This document shows positions 43,029 through 51,683 of a DNA stretch of 64,000 nt, piece by piece. Every line of letters begins with the position of its first letter. Within the stretch, counting starts at the first letter, position 1. The notes beneath the pieces are model-generated. The model ran no database searches and was not told where the DNA came from. It worked only from the letters and a program-made list of their open reading frames with translations. Source of the DNA: Kribbella sp. ALI-6-A (GTDB lineage: Bacteria; Actinomycetota; Actinomycetes; Propionibacteriales; Kribbellaceae); the NCBI RefSeq assembly GCF_001984195.1, contig NZ_MTQN01000012.1, forward strand, positions 2,108,001-2,172,000. The letters run 5' to 3'. The translations under genes and the position numbers were made by a program.

Positions 43029-43945
43029 GCCGCCACCTCGTCGCCGGTCTCGGCGATCGCCAGATAGGCCTCCTCGAGCGAGGCCGGCCGAGCGACCAGC
43101 TCGTGCAGCCGTACGCCGCATGCGTCGGCCCAGGCCAGAACGGCGGACAGCGTGCCCTGCAGGTCCTCGGTGTCCAGGACGACGGCGGACCCGTTGACTG
43201 AAGCAACTACTCCCGGCAGTGACGGCAACGGTGAAGCAGTTGCGAGCCGGAACGAAATCCGCGCCGGGCGGGTGGCGGCGATCTGCTCCGGTGTCCCGAA
43301 GCCGACGATCCGGCCGCTCCGCAAGATAGCCAGCCGGTCGGCGAGCTCGGCGGCCTCGGCCAGTTGATGGGTCGTCAGCAGCACCGTCGTACCGGAGTGC
43401 AGCAGTTCGGAGATCAACTGCCAGGTGTGCTTGCGGGCGGCTGGATCGAGTCCGGCGGTCGGCTCGTCGAGGAACAGGACCTCCGGCTGCCCGAGGATCG
43501 CCAGCGCCAGGCCGAGCCGTTGCTGCTCGCCGCCCGACAACTGCCGGATCCGGACCTGCCGCCGCGACGTGAGACCGACAAGCTCCAGCACTTCTCCGAC
43601 CGGGCGAGGCCTGGTCAACGTGCCGGCCCAGGCTTTCGTCGTCTCGGCGACGGTCAGGTCGGCGGCGAACCCGCGGGCCTGCAGCATGATCCCGATCCGG
43701 GACCGGATCAGGCGCCGAGCGCGGAACGGGTCGTGCCCGAGCACCTGGACACTCCCGGACGTCGGTCGCGCCAGCCCCGCGAGCACTTCCAGCACGGAGG
43801 TCTTGCCCGCGCCGTTGGTCCCGAGCAGCGCGAACAGTTCACCCCGCCGTACGGCCAGGTCGATGCCGCGGACGGCCTCGTGACCGGGCCTGCCGCCGAA
43901 GCGGCGGGTGAGCCGCTCGGCCCGGATGACAGCTGATGGATCCAT
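43025..43945 (-). CDS. ABC transporter ATP-binding protein
   Basis: A 306-residue ATPase, first gene of a four-gene operon (ATPase, permease, histidine kinase, response regulator). Walker A is GTNGAGKTSVLEVL near 42-55, signature LSGGEQQRLGLALAIL near 139, Walker B VLFLDEPTAGLDPAA near 160, and the H-loop LLTTHQLAEA near 193. The palindrome at 43989-44008 lies 44-63 bp upstream of the start, placing operon control there. Confidence 0.92.
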   Translation of the reverse strand: MDPSAVIRAERLTRRFGGRPGHEAVRGIDLAVRRGELFALLGTNGAGKTSVLEVLAGLARPTSGSVQVLGHDPFRARRLIRSRIGIMLQARGFAADLTVAETTKAWAGTLTRPRPVGEVLELVGLTSRRQVRIRQLSGGEQQRLGLALAILGQPEVLFLDEPTAGLDPAARKHTWQLISELLHSGTTVLLTTHQLAEAAELADRLAILRSGRIVGFGTPEQIAATRPARISFRLATASPLPSLPGVVASVNGSAVVLDTEDLQGTLSAVLAWADACGVRLHELVARPASLEEAYLAIAETGDEVAA

Positions 43946-43988
43946 ACCCCTCAGCCTGCGGGCGCGAGCGGCTCCCGGCGGATGTGGC

Positions 43989-44008
43989 TGTCACCAGTAG
44001 TGGTGACA
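43989..44008. promoter_or_regulatory. Perfect 20-bp dyad before the ABC/two-component operon
   Basis: TGTCACCAGTAGTGGTGACA has perfect 8-bp arms around GTAG, in the 67-bp gap between the MBL-fold gene and the ABC operon. LuxR/NarL-type regulators bind dyads of this size, and such operons are often autoregulated, so it is a candidate site for the response regulator encoded at 40470-41096. Confidence 0.65.
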
Positions 44009-44012
44009 AATG

Positions 44013-44630
44013 TCAGTTGATCTCCAGCGAGTCGCCCGGGTTCAGCCCGAGGTACGGGCGGGAGTCGTCGTCCAGGAAGCGCTTCATCATGCCCTGGCCG
44101 ATCGGGCTGAGCAGGACGTCGTGGACGCCGACGGTCTGCTGGGCCGGCAGCGCGCGGACGTACTCGACGGCCGCCGGCAGGGCGAACCACGGGCCGGAGA
44201 TCGGCACCAGATTGGTGTGCACCTGACGGTCCGGCCGGGTGAACGAGTCGCCCGGGTGGTAGACCGCGTCGTCGACCAGGAACCCGACGTTCTGGCACGG
44301 AACACCCAGCTCCGGCAGGATGATCGCGTGGTCCTTGCCATAGGCACGGATCGCGAACCCGGCGGCGTCGAAGGCCTGGCCGTCCTCGACGACCTGCACC
44401 CGGTCGCCCAGCTCGGTGAGCTGCGCGGCGACGCCCGCGTTGGTGTAGACCGGCGCGTCGAGCGCCTTGATCCGCTCGACGTCCAGGTGATCGGGATGCT
44501 CGTGGGTGACCAGGATCGCGTCCGCGGCCTCGAACACCGCGTCCTCGCTGAACGAACCCGGATCGATCAGCAGCACCTTGCCGTCCTTGTCGAGCCGGAC
44601 ACAGGCGTGCGTGTACTTGGTCAGCTTCAC
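44013..44630 (-). CDS. MBL-fold metallo-hydrolase
   Basis: A 205-residue metallo-beta-lactamase-fold protein. The zinc motif HxHxDH is in ILVTHEHPDHLDVERI near 39-54, and later metal ligands in VYHPGDSF and GVHDVLLSPIG. It belongs to the UlaG/L-ascorbate-6-phosphate lactonase-like branch by layout (MKLTKYTHACVRLD start), but activity is not known. It lies upstream of the ABC operon on the same strand; the dyad between them may separate the transcripts. Confidence 0.82.
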   Translation of the reverse strand: MKLTKYTHACVRLDKDGKVLLIDPGSFSEDAVFEAADAILVTHEHPDHLDVERIKALDAPVYTNAGVAAQLTELGDRVQVVEDGQAFDAAGFAIRAYGKDHAIILPELGVPCQNVGFLVDDAVYHPGDSFTRPDRQVHTNLVPISGPWFALPAAVEYVRALPAQQTVGVHDVLLSPIGQGMMKRFLDDDSRPYLGLNPGDSLEIN

Positions 44631-44763
44631 GGTCGGAGACTCCCAACGAAAGGGTCGGATTCCAGCGCGTCGGGAATCCTACGCCGGGTGGGAAACGTGA
44701 GGTCGTTGATCCGACGGGTCCGCGTGGCCGGGTGGCCGGAGATCTCCGGCATGGCGGCACGGC

Positions 44764-44877
44764 CCGGCGGCAGCCGAAACCCCCGGCGCTAGCCGGAAGC
44801 AACCGGCGGTAGCCGACACTCGCGGCGGAGCCCGCGTGAAACCGGCGCAGCCGGAAACCCCGGCGCCAGCCGGAAGC
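44764..44877. repeat. Degenerate 17-18-bp repeat array in a 353-bp gene-free stretch
   Basis: The stretch 44631-44983 between the MBL gene and menF holds no convincing gene. It contains five copies of a unit close to CCGGCGCTAGCCGGAAGC, at 44764, 44783, 44803, 44842 and 44860, spaced 18-20 bp except for one gap of 39 bp that may hide a worn copy. Each unit has an internal CCGGC/GCCGG dyad, so the RNA would form a string of small hairpins. The remaining part holds the menF 3' flank; no terminator with a U-tract is clear. Confidence 0.65.
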
Positions 44878-44983
44878 GAGCGCACGGCGCCGAGCCGGGG
44901 GTGGGTGGGAGCGGACGGGAGCGGTCGCTCCGAGGAGCGCAGCGACGAGAGGCGGCCGCGGAGGGAGCGTGGGGCTTGAAGAA

Positions 44984-46255
44984 TCAGATCCCCAGCGCGT
45001 CGCGCATCGGCACCAGCTTGGCGTTGGTTTCGGCGAGTTCGGCGTCGGGGTCGGAACCGGCGACGATGCCGGCGCCGGCGAACAGGCGCATCCGGGTCGG
45101 GTCGTCCGGGTCGGCCTGGCCGCAGCGCAGTGCGATGCACCACTCGCCGTCGCCGGAGGCGTCCAGCCACCCGACCGGTCCGCTGAACCGGCCGCGGGAC
45201 ATCCCCTCGACCTCGTGGATCAGCTCGCGCGCCACGTCGGTCGGCGTACCGCAGACCGCGGCCGACGGGTGCAGCGCGGCGGCCAGGCCGAGTGCGGAGG
45301 CGCCGTTCGCGGCGACGCCGGCGACGTCGGAGGCGAGATGCATCACGTTCGGCAGGTGCAGTACGAACGGCGTCTCCGGCACGTTCATCGACTTGCAGTG
45401 CGGTTCGAGCGCCTCGGCCACCGAACGGACGGCGAACTCGTGCTCTTCCAGGTCCTTGCTCGACCGGGCCAGCGACGCGGCCAGTGCGAGGTCGTGCGCG
45501 TCGTCTCCGGTCCGGCGGATCGTGCCGGCCAGCACGCGGGAGGTGATCAGGCCCTTCTCGCGCCGGACCAGCAACTCCGGAGTCGCGCCGATCAGGCCGT
45601 CGACGGAGAAGGTCCAGCAGTTCGGGTACGCCGACGCCAGCCGGCGCAGCGGCCAGCGCAGGTCGATCGGCTGGTCGGACTGAGCGATCAGGTCGCGGGC
45701 CAGCACCACCTTCTCGACCTCGCCGGAAGTGATCCGTTGCACCGCGTCGGCCACGATCGCCGACCACTCGGTGCCGGACCGGGCGCCGTCGGCGAACGCG
45801 ATCTCGCCGACCGGGGCCGGCTCGTTCACGGTCAGCTCGGGCGGCGCGGCCAGTGAGCTGGCCGGCGAGATCGTGGTCACCCAGGTGGTGTCGCCACGCC
45901 GGCCGACGATCACCTCGGGCACCACCAGCCCACCCGGGTCGGCATCGGTGAAGCCGAACGACCCGAAGCAGACCAGTCCCGACCCTGGTACGCCGACGTC
46001 GTCGCGCACGACGGCCGCCGCGGTGAGACTTTTCCACCACTGCTGGGCAGTGGCGAACCGGTTGCTCCCGGCAACGTCGAGGCGGGCCGCGACGCCCCAG
46101 CCGACGTGCCCGTCGCCCCGCCGTACCCAGGCCAGCGCTCCGTCGGCCGGCAGATGGTCCAGCAGGTGTTCGGAGACGCCCTCGACCGGGTGGCTGCGCA
46201 CCACCAGGTGGGGGACCGGCTCGGCACCGGGGTGGACCGGGTCAGGCAAGCTCAC
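44984..46255 (-). CDS. menF: Isochorismate synthase (MenF type)
   Basis: A 423-residue chorismate-binding enzyme that turns chorismate into isochorismate, the entry to menaquinone synthesis. Typical motifs are KVVLARDLIAQSD near 186, the GATPELLVRREKGLITSRVL region near 223-242 with GT downstream, LHPSAAVCGTPTD near 328 and RFSGPVGWLDASGDGEWCIA near 355-374. With menD, menE, menC, menA, menG and menJ nearby, MenF is more likely than a siderophore or salicylate enzyme. It is divergent from menG (188 bp). Confidence 0.9.
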   Translation of the reverse strand: MSLPDPVHPGAEPVPHLVVRSHPVEGVSEHLLDHLPADGALAWVRRGDGHVGWGVAARLDVAGSNRFATAQQWWKSLTAAAVVRDDVGVPGSGLVCFGSFGFTDADPGGLVVPEVIVGRRGDTTWVTTISPASSLAAPPELTVNEPAPVGEIAFADGARSGTEWSAIVADAVQRITSGEVEKVVLARDLIAQSDQPIDLRWPLRRLASAYPNCWTFSVDGLIGATPELLVRREKGLITSRVLAGTIRRTGDDAHDLALAASLARSSKDLEEHEFAVRSVAEALEPHCKSMNVPETPFVLHLPNVMHLASDVAGVAANGASALGLAAALHPSAAVCGTPTDVARELIHEVEGMSRGRFSGPVGWLDASGDGEWCIALRCGQADPDDPTRMRLFAGAGIVAGSDPDAELAETNAKLVPMRDALGI

Positions 46256-46443
46256 GACAACGCTCCTCGCTGCTCGGCTCGGTCCCGGGTCACGGTGGCC
46301 GATCTGGCTGGTTGACGCTCCCTCACGGCATGCAAGCGTATGCCTGCCCGATGACCGGCCGATTTCGGTGCCGGTCGCGGCCGTGATGAACCAGACAACC
46401 CGTCGCCGCTCACCCGGACAACCCGACGTGATCCACTAGACAG

Positions 46444-47142
46444 GTGACCCGCGCAGATCTCACCAAACAACCGCACGACGTCGCCGCGATGTTCGACAAC
46501 GTGGCCGAGGGCTACGACCGCACGAACGCGGTGGCGACGATGGGGCTGGAGAAGCTGGTCTGGCGGCCGGCGACGCTGGCCGAGATCGCGCCGCGCAAGG
46601 GGATGCGGATCCTCGACCTGGCCGCCGGGACCGGCGCGTCCAGCATCAAGTTGCGCGAGGCCGGCGCCGAAGTGGTCTCGTGCGACTTCTCGGTCGGCAT
46701 GCTGCGGGTCGGCAAGCGGCGCTACCCCGAGCTCGACCTGATCGCCGGTGACGCGCTGCGGCTGCCGTTCGCCGACGAGTCGTTCGACGTCGTCACGATC
46801 TCCTGGGCCCTGCGGAACGTGAACGACGTCACGCTCGCGCTCCAGGAGATGCTGCGGGTGACCCGGCCGGGCGGCCGGCTGGTGGTGCTCGAGCAGTCGC
46901 ACCCGACCTGGAAGCCGTTCCGGGTGGCCTACCTGGAGTACATGATGCGCGCCGTACCGGCGGTGGCCAGAGTGGTGTCGTCGAACCCCGAGGCGTACGA
47001 GTACCTGGCCGAGTCGACCCGCGCCTGGCTGCCGCAGGAACCGCTGGCGCGGACCATCGAGGCGGCCGGGTGGAGTCGTGTGCAGTGGGCCAACCTGACC
47101 GGTGGTCTGGTCGCCGTTCACCGGGCTGTCAAGCCGGCGTAA
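46444..47142 (+). CDS. menG: Demethylmenaquinone methyltransferase MenG (UbiE family)
   Basis: A 232-residue SAM-dependent methyltransferase for the last ring methylation of menaquinone. Landmarks are MFDNVAEGYDRTNAVATMGL near 17-36, the SAM loop LDLAAGTGASSIKLRE near 57, GDALRLPFADESFDVVTISW near 101-120 and RVTRPGGRLVVLEQS near 139. GTG 46444 is the natural family start; ribosome-binding sequence is weak. It precedes menJ by 159 bp. Confidence 0.93.
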   Translation: MTRADLTKQPHDVAAMFDNVAEGYDRTNAVATMGLEKLVWRPATLAEIAPRKGMRILDLAAGTGASSIKLREAGAEVVSCDFSVGMLRVGKRRYPELDLIAGDALRLPFADESFDVVTISWALRNVNDVTLALQEMLRVTRPGGRLVVLEQSHPTWKPFRVAYLEYMMRAVPAVARVVSSNPEAYEYLAESTRAWLPQEPLARTIEAAGWSRVQWANLTGGLVAVHRAVKPA

Positions 47143-47220
47143 TTACGCAACGAAATCGACGCTTAATTCGCTTGCGGACAAGGGTGTCCGGGCCGGTTTC
47201 GTGTCCGAGTCAGGCAGTCC

Positions 47221-47262
47221 TAGACTGTCGGGTGACTGGACCTCGTGAAGCGATTCACGAGG
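47221..47262 (+). promoter_or_regulatory. Promoter and hairpin/operator upstream of menJ
   Basis: TAGACT (47221-47226) is a good -10 element with a start site expected near 47233. CCTCGTGAA (47241-47249) and TTCACGAGG (47254-47262) are perfect 9-bp inverted arms around GCGA, falling just inside the transcript. It could be a repressor site or a 5'-UTR hairpin. Confidence 0.5.
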
Positions 47263-47301
47263 GTCCGGAGACCAACTGCCCCAACTCCAGGCCGGGATGA
47301 G

Positions 47302-48615
47302 ATGAGCCAGAGCGTGCCGCACAGGCAGCAGGCCGAGACCGCTGATGTGATCGTCGTCGGCGCCGGGCCCGCTGGCTCGGCCGCGGCGTACCATCTGGCC
47401 AACGCGGGCCTCGACGTCCTGCTGCTCGAAAAGACCGCGTTCCCGCGCGAGAAGGTGTGTGGCGACGGCCTCACCCCGCGCGGGACCAAGCAGCTGATCA
47501 ACATGGGCATCGACATCTCGCCCGAGGCCGGCTGGATCAAGAACTACGGCCTGCGGATCCAGGGCGCCGGGCACCAGCTGCAGCTGGACTGGCCGGACCT
47601 GGCCAGCCACCCGAACTACGGGCTGACCCGCAACCGGATGGACTTCGACGACATGCTGGCCCGCCAGGCCGTCAAGGCCGGCGCCCAGCTGCGCGAGCGG
47701 ACCAACGTGACCGCGCCGATCCTCGACGACAAGGGCTTCATCGTCGGCGTCACCGCCAAGCCGGTCGACGACAACGGCCGCCGGGCCGGCGAGGACATCG
47801 AGTTCCGGGCGCCACTGGTGATGGCCGCCGACGGCAACTCGTCCCGCCTCAGCGTCTCGATGGGCCTGCACAAGCGCGACGACCGCCCGATGGGCGTCGC
47901 GGTGCGCACCTACTTCACCAGCCCCCGCCACGACGACGACTACCTCGAGTCGTGGCTGGAGCTGTGGACCGACGACCCGAACAATCCCGGCCAGCGCAAC
48001 CTGCTGCCGGGCTACGGGTGGATCTTCGGGATGGGCGACGGCACGGTCAACGTCGGCCTCGGCATCCTGAACACCTCCGACGCCTTCGGCAAGGTCGACT
48101 ACGCCGACCTGCTCAAGCAGTGGCTGAAGAACACGCCGGAGCAGTGGCAGTTCCGCGACGAGTTCCAGACCATCCCGATCCGGGGCGCGGCGCTGCCGAT
48201 GGGGTTCAACCGGCAGCCGCACTACACCCGCGGCCTGATGCTGCTCGGCGACGCCGGCGGCATGGTCAACCCGTTCAACGGCGAGGGCATCCCGTACGCG
48301 ATGGAGTCCGGGGCGTTCGCCGCCGAGGTCGCCGCACAGGCGCTGCGCCGGCAGCCGAACCAGCGCGAGCGGGCGCTGTCGGCGTACCCGAAGGCGCTCA
48401 AGCAGGAGTACGGCGGCTACTACACGCTCGGCCGGGTCTTCGTGAAGCTGATCGGAAACCCGGAGGTGATGCGGCTGTGCACGAAGTACGGTCTGCCGCG
48501 CACCACGCTGATGAAGTTCACGCTCAAGTTGCTGGCCAACCTCACCGACCCGCGCGACGGCGACGTGATGGACAAGATCATCAACGGACTCACGAAGGTT
48601 GCCCCGGCGGCGTAA
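47302..48615 (+). CDS. menJ: Menaquinone reductase MenJ (geranylgeranyl-reductase-like flavoprotein)
   Basis: A 437-residue FAD enzyme. The N-terminal dinucleotide loop is VIVVGAGPAGSAAAYHLANA near 15-34, then EKVCGDGLTPRG near 52; MLLGDAGGMVNPFNGEGIPY near 313-332 is the second FAD motif. MenJ saturates one isoprene unit of menaquinone, consistent with partially hydrogenated quinones in actinobacteria. ATG 47302 is chosen over a GTG 57 bp upstream because the protein then aligns with relatives and the upstream hairpin stays untranslated. It sits between menG and the nuo operon, supplying quinone to complex I. Confidence 0.82.
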   Translation: MSQSVPHRQQAETADVIVVGAGPAGSAAAYHLANAGLDVLLLEKTAFPREKVCGDGLTPRGTKQLINMGIDISPEAGWIKNYGLRIQGAGHQLQLDWPDLASHPNYGLTRNRMDFDDMLARQAVKAGAQLRERTNVTAPILDDKGFIVGVTAKPVDDNGRRAGEDIEFRAPLVMAADGNSSRLSVSMGLHKRDDRPMGVAVRTYFTSPRHDDDYLESWLELWTDDPNNPGQRNLLPGYGWIFGMGDGTVNVGLGILNTSDAFGKVDYADLLKQWLKNTPEQWQFRDEFQTIPIRGAALPMGFNRQPHYTRGLMLLGDAGGMVNPFNGEGIPYAMESGAFAAEVAAQALRRQPNQRERALSAYPKALKQEYGGYYTLGRVFVKLIGNPEVMRLCTKYGLPRTTLMKFTLKLLANLTDPRDGDVMDKIINGLTKVAPAA

Positions 48616-48724
48616 AAGCGGCGGGGCGAGTGACGTGAACCACAGCGGTACTGATAACACAGTGCTGACTCGCAACAGGTAAATCAGGCGGCAGGACGAC
48701 GCAAGAAGGAGGGAGCACCGACCG

Positions 48725-49084
48725 ATGCACCCTTACGTACCGATCCTCGTGCTCGGCGTACTGGCGGCCATCTTCGTGGCGGGCACCTTGGTGACCAGCG
48801 CGCTGGTCGGCCCCAAGCGTTACAACCGGGCCAAGCTCGACTCGTACGAGTGCGGGATCGAGCCGACCCCGCAGCCTGTCGGCGGTGGCCGCTTCCCGGT
48901 GAAGTACTACATCACCGCGATGCTGTTCATCGTGTTCGACATCGAGATCATCTTCCTCTACCCGTGGGCCGTCGCCTTCGACCAGATGGCGCTGTTCGGG
49001 TTGATCGAGATGGTCATTTTCATCGCAACCGTCTTCGTCGCCTACGCCTACGTGTGGCGCCGCGGCGGACTGGAGTGGGACTGA
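48725..49084 (+). CDS. nuoA: NADH-quinone oxidoreductase subunit A
   Basis: A 119-residue membrane subunit with three TM helices; YECGIEPTPQPVGGGRFPVK near 40-59 is the conserved loop near the quinone channel and FDIEIIFLYPW is the TM2 signature. AGAAGGAGGG precedes the start. It opens the nuoA-N operon; 109 bp separate it from menJ. Later genes overlap or nearly touch, so the operon is one transcript. Confidence 0.95.
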   Translation: MHPYVPILVLGVLAAIFVAGTLVTSALVGPKRYNRAKLDSYECGIEPTPQPVGGGRFPVKYYITAMLFIVFDIEIIFLYPWAVAFDQMALFGLIEMVIFIATVFVAYAYVWRRGGLEWD

Positions 49085-49087
49085 CCT

Positions 49088-49642
49088 ATGGGTGTTGAGG
49101 AACAGCTTCCGGCCGGCGTACTGCTGACCACCGTCGAGGGCCTGTCCGGCTACATGCGCAAGGCGTCGTTGTGGCCGGCAACGTTCGGCCTGGCCTGCTG
49201 CGCGATCGAGATGATGACGACGGGTGCGCCGCGCTACGACGCCGCCCGGTTCGGCATGGAGGTCTTCCGGGCCTCGCCGCGTCAGGCCGACCTGATGATC
49301 GTGGCCGGCCGGGTGAGCCAGAAGATGGCTCCGGTGCTGCGCCAGATCTACGACCAGATGCCGAACCCGAAGTGGGTGCTGGCGATGGGTGTGTGCGCGT
49401 CCTCGGGCGGCATGTTCAACAACTACGCGATCGTGCAGGGCGTGGACCACGTCGTACCGGTCGACATGTACCTGCCCGGCTGCCCGCCGCGGCCGGAGAT
49501 GCTGCTGGACGCCTTCCTGAAGCTGCACGACGACATCCAGCACGGCAAGCTCGGCGCGAACAAGAAGGCGCTGCAGGCCGAGCAGGAGGCCGCCGCGCTG
49601 ACCGCGGCGCCGACTCTGGAGATGAAGGGTCTGCTGCGATGA
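49088..49642 (+). CDS. nuoB: NADH-quinone oxidoreductase subunit B
   Basis: A 184-residue peripheral-arm subunit holding cluster N2, the last iron-sulfur centre before quinone. The four ligands are in FGLACCAIEMM (two adjacent Cys at 37-38), MGVCASSGGMF and LPGCPPRPEMLL. The start is 3 bp after nuoA; it overlaps nuoC by 4 bp. Confidence 0.96.
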   Translation: MGVEEQLPAGVLLTTVEGLSGYMRKASLWPATFGLACCAIEMMTTGAPRYDAARFGMEVFRASPRQADLMIVAGRVSQKMAPVLRQIYDQMPNPKWVLAMGVCASSGGMFNNYAIVQGVDHVVPVDMYLPGCPPRPEMLLDAFLKLHDDIQHGKLGANKKALQAEQEAAALTAAPTLEMKGLLR

Positions 49643-50346
49643 GCGAGCACCAGCCGGAGAACCTTCCGGCCACGTCACCGGCCGGCGACGCCCAGACGCC
49701 GGCGGCCGAGGTCGTCGACCAGCGCGAGGGCATGTTCGGCGTCCGCGGCACCGGTGACACCTCCGGCTTCGGCGGCCTGCGCCGCCAGGTCGCGCTGCCC
49801 GGTGGCAGCGCGAAGCCGTACGGGTCCTGGTTCGACGGCGCGACCGAGCGGCTCGAGGGCCTGGTCGGGGACGACGCGCTGGAGAAGGTCGTCGTCGACC
49901 GCGGCGAGCTGACCCTGCACGTCCGGCGCGAGCGGCTGGTCGAGGTCGCCCAGCACCTGCGCGACGACGAGGCGCTGCGGTTCGAGTTCTGCTCCGGCGT
50001 CAGCGGGGTGCACTACCCGAACGAGACCGGTCGCGAGCTGCACGCGGTCTACCACCTGCTGTCGATCACCCACAACCGGCGGATCCGGCTGGAGGTGTCG
50101 GTGCCCGACAGCGACCCGCACATCCCGTCGATCGTCTCGGTGTACCCGGCCAACGACTGGCACGAGCGCGAGACCTGGGACTTCTTCGGCATCATCTTCG
50201 ACGGGCACCCCGCGCTGACCCGGATCCAGATGCCGGACGACTGGCCGGGCCACCCCCAGCGCAAGGACTACCCGCTCGGCGGCATCGACGTCGAGTACAA
50301 GGGCGCCGTCATCCCGCCGCCCGACACGCGGAGGTCTTACAACTGA
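49639..50346 (+). CDS. nuoC: NADH-quinone oxidoreductase subunit C
   Basis: A 235-residue subunit of the peripheral arm. The conserved core runs from about 100 (SGVSGVHYPNETGRELHAVY, SIVSVYPANDWHERETWDFF, FDGHPALTRIQMPDDWPGHP). An N-terminal extension of about 75 polar residues is common in actinobacterial NuoC. It overlaps nuoB (ATGA) and its stop touches the nuoD start. Confidence 0.94.
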   Translation: MSEHQPENLPATSPAGDAQTPAAEVVDQREGMFGVRGTGDTSGFGGLRRQVALPGGSAKPYGSWFDGATERLEGLVGDDALEKVVVDRGELTLHVRRERLVEVAQHLRDDEALRFEFCSGVSGVHYPNETGRELHAVYHLLSITHNRRIRLEVSVPDSDPHIPSIVSVYPANDWHERETWDFFGIIFDGHPALTRIQMPDDWPGHPQRKDYPLGGIDVEYKGAVIPPPDTRRSYN

Positions 50347-51683
50347 TGACCACTACCGATCCCTACGCCGACGCTCGCGACACCACCGAGGGCAAGGTCT
50401 TCACCGTCACCGGTCAGGACTGGGACTCCGTCGTGGCCGGCCTGTCCGACGAGCCCGAAGAGCGCATCGTCGTCAACATGGGCCCGCAGCACCCGTCCAC
50501 GCACGGTGTGCTCCGGCTGATCCTCGAGATCGACGGCGAGACGGTGACCGAGGCCCGCTGCGGCATCGGCTACCTGCACACCGGCATCGAGAAGAACATG
50601 GAGTTCCGCTCCTGGACGCAGGGCGTCACGTTCTGCACCCGGATGGACTACCTGTCGCCGTTCTACAACGAGGCCGCGTACTGCCTGGCCGTCGAGCGGC
50701 TGCTCGGCATCGAGGACCAGATCCCCGAGAAGGCCAACGTGATGCGGGTGCTCCTGATGGAGCTCAACCGGATCAGCAGCCACCTGGTCTGCATCGCCAC
50801 CGGTGGCATGGAGATCGGCGCGCTGACCGTGATGACGATCGGGTTCCGCGAGCGTGAGATGACGCTGGACCTGTTCGAGCTGATCACCGGCCTGCGGATG
50901 AACCACGCGTTCATCCGGCCCGGTGGTGTCGCGCAGGACCTGCCGCCGGGTGCGCTGGACAAGATCCGCGACTACATCACCTGGATGAACAAGCACCTGC
51001 CCGAGTACGCCGAGCTCTGCAACGCCAACCCGATCTTCAAGTCGCGGCTGGAGAACGTCGGGTACCTGGACCTGTCCGGCTGCATGGCGCTGGGCATCTC
51101 CGGCCCGCCGCTGCGCGCCACCGGCTACGGGCTGGACCTGCGCAAGACCCAGCCGTACTGCGGCTACGAGACCTACGACTTCGACGTGCCCACCTGGGAC
51201 ACCGCCGACTCGTACGGCCGCTTCCGGGTCCGGCTGCAGGAGATGCACGAGTCGCTGAAGATCGTCGAGCAGTGCGCCGAGCGGCTGGCCAAGATGGAGG
51301 GCGAGCCGGTGATGGTGGCCGACAAGAAGATCGGCTGGCCGAGCCAGCTGGCCGTCGGCAACGACGGGATGGGCAACTCCCTCGACCACATCAAGCACAT
51401 CATGGGCGAGTCGATGGAAGCGCTGATCCATCACTTCAAGCTGGTCACCGAGGGCTTCCGGGTGCCGGCCGGCCAGGCGTACGTCGCGATCGAGTCGCCG
51501 CGCGGCGAGCTGGGTTGCCACCTGGTCTCCGACGGCGGCACCAAGCCGTACCGGGCGCACTTCCGTGACCCGTCCTTCGCAAACCTGCAGGCGATGCCGA
51601 TCCTGTGCGAGGGCGCACAGGTGGCCGACGTGATCGTCGCCGTCGCCAGCCTTGACCCGGTGATGGGTGGAGTGGACCGCTAA
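50346..51683 (+). CDS. nuoD: NADH-quinone oxidoreductase subunit D
   Basis: A 445-residue subunit that forms the quinone pocket with NuoB. The family signature NMGPQHPSTHGVLRLILEID (near 38-57) includes the histidine that contacts quinone; GEFMVLLMELNRISSHL-type helix is MRVLLMELNRISSHLVCIA near 131. The C-terminal FRDPSFANLQAMPILCEGAQ and the following DVIVAVASLDPVMGGVDR are complete. Related to the large subunit of NiFe hydrogenases but without its metal ligands. Confidence 0.96.
   Translation: MTTTDPYADARDTTEGKVFTVTGQDWDSVVAGLSDEPEERIVVNMGPQHPSTHGVLRLILEIDGETVTEARCGIGYLHTGIEKNMEFRSWTQGVTFCTRMDYLSPFYNEAAYCLAVERLLGIEDQIPEKANVMRVLLMELNRISSHLVCIATGGMEIGALTVMTIGFREREMTLDLFELITGLRMNHAFIRPGGVAQDLPPGALDKIRDYITWMNKHLPEYAELCNANPIFKSRLENVGYLDLSGCMALGISGPPLRATGYGLDLRKTQPYCGYETYDFDVPTWDTADSYGRFRVRLQEMHESLKIVEQCAERLAKMEGEPVMVADKKIGWPSQLAVGNDGMGNSLDHIKHIMGESMEALIHHFKLVTEGFRVPAGQAYVAIESPRGELGCHLVSDGGTKPYRAHFRDPSFANLQAMPILCEGAQVADVIVAVASLDPVMGGVDR

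Noticed and set aside
44764..44877. CRISPR array
   Set aside because: Units are degenerate, spacing leaves no unique spacers of normal length, and no cas gene is present.
48616..48724. Possible Rex (NADH-sensing) operator before nuoA
   Set aside because: Only ACTG...CAGT half-symmetry is present; it does not match TTGTGAA/TTCACAA well enough.
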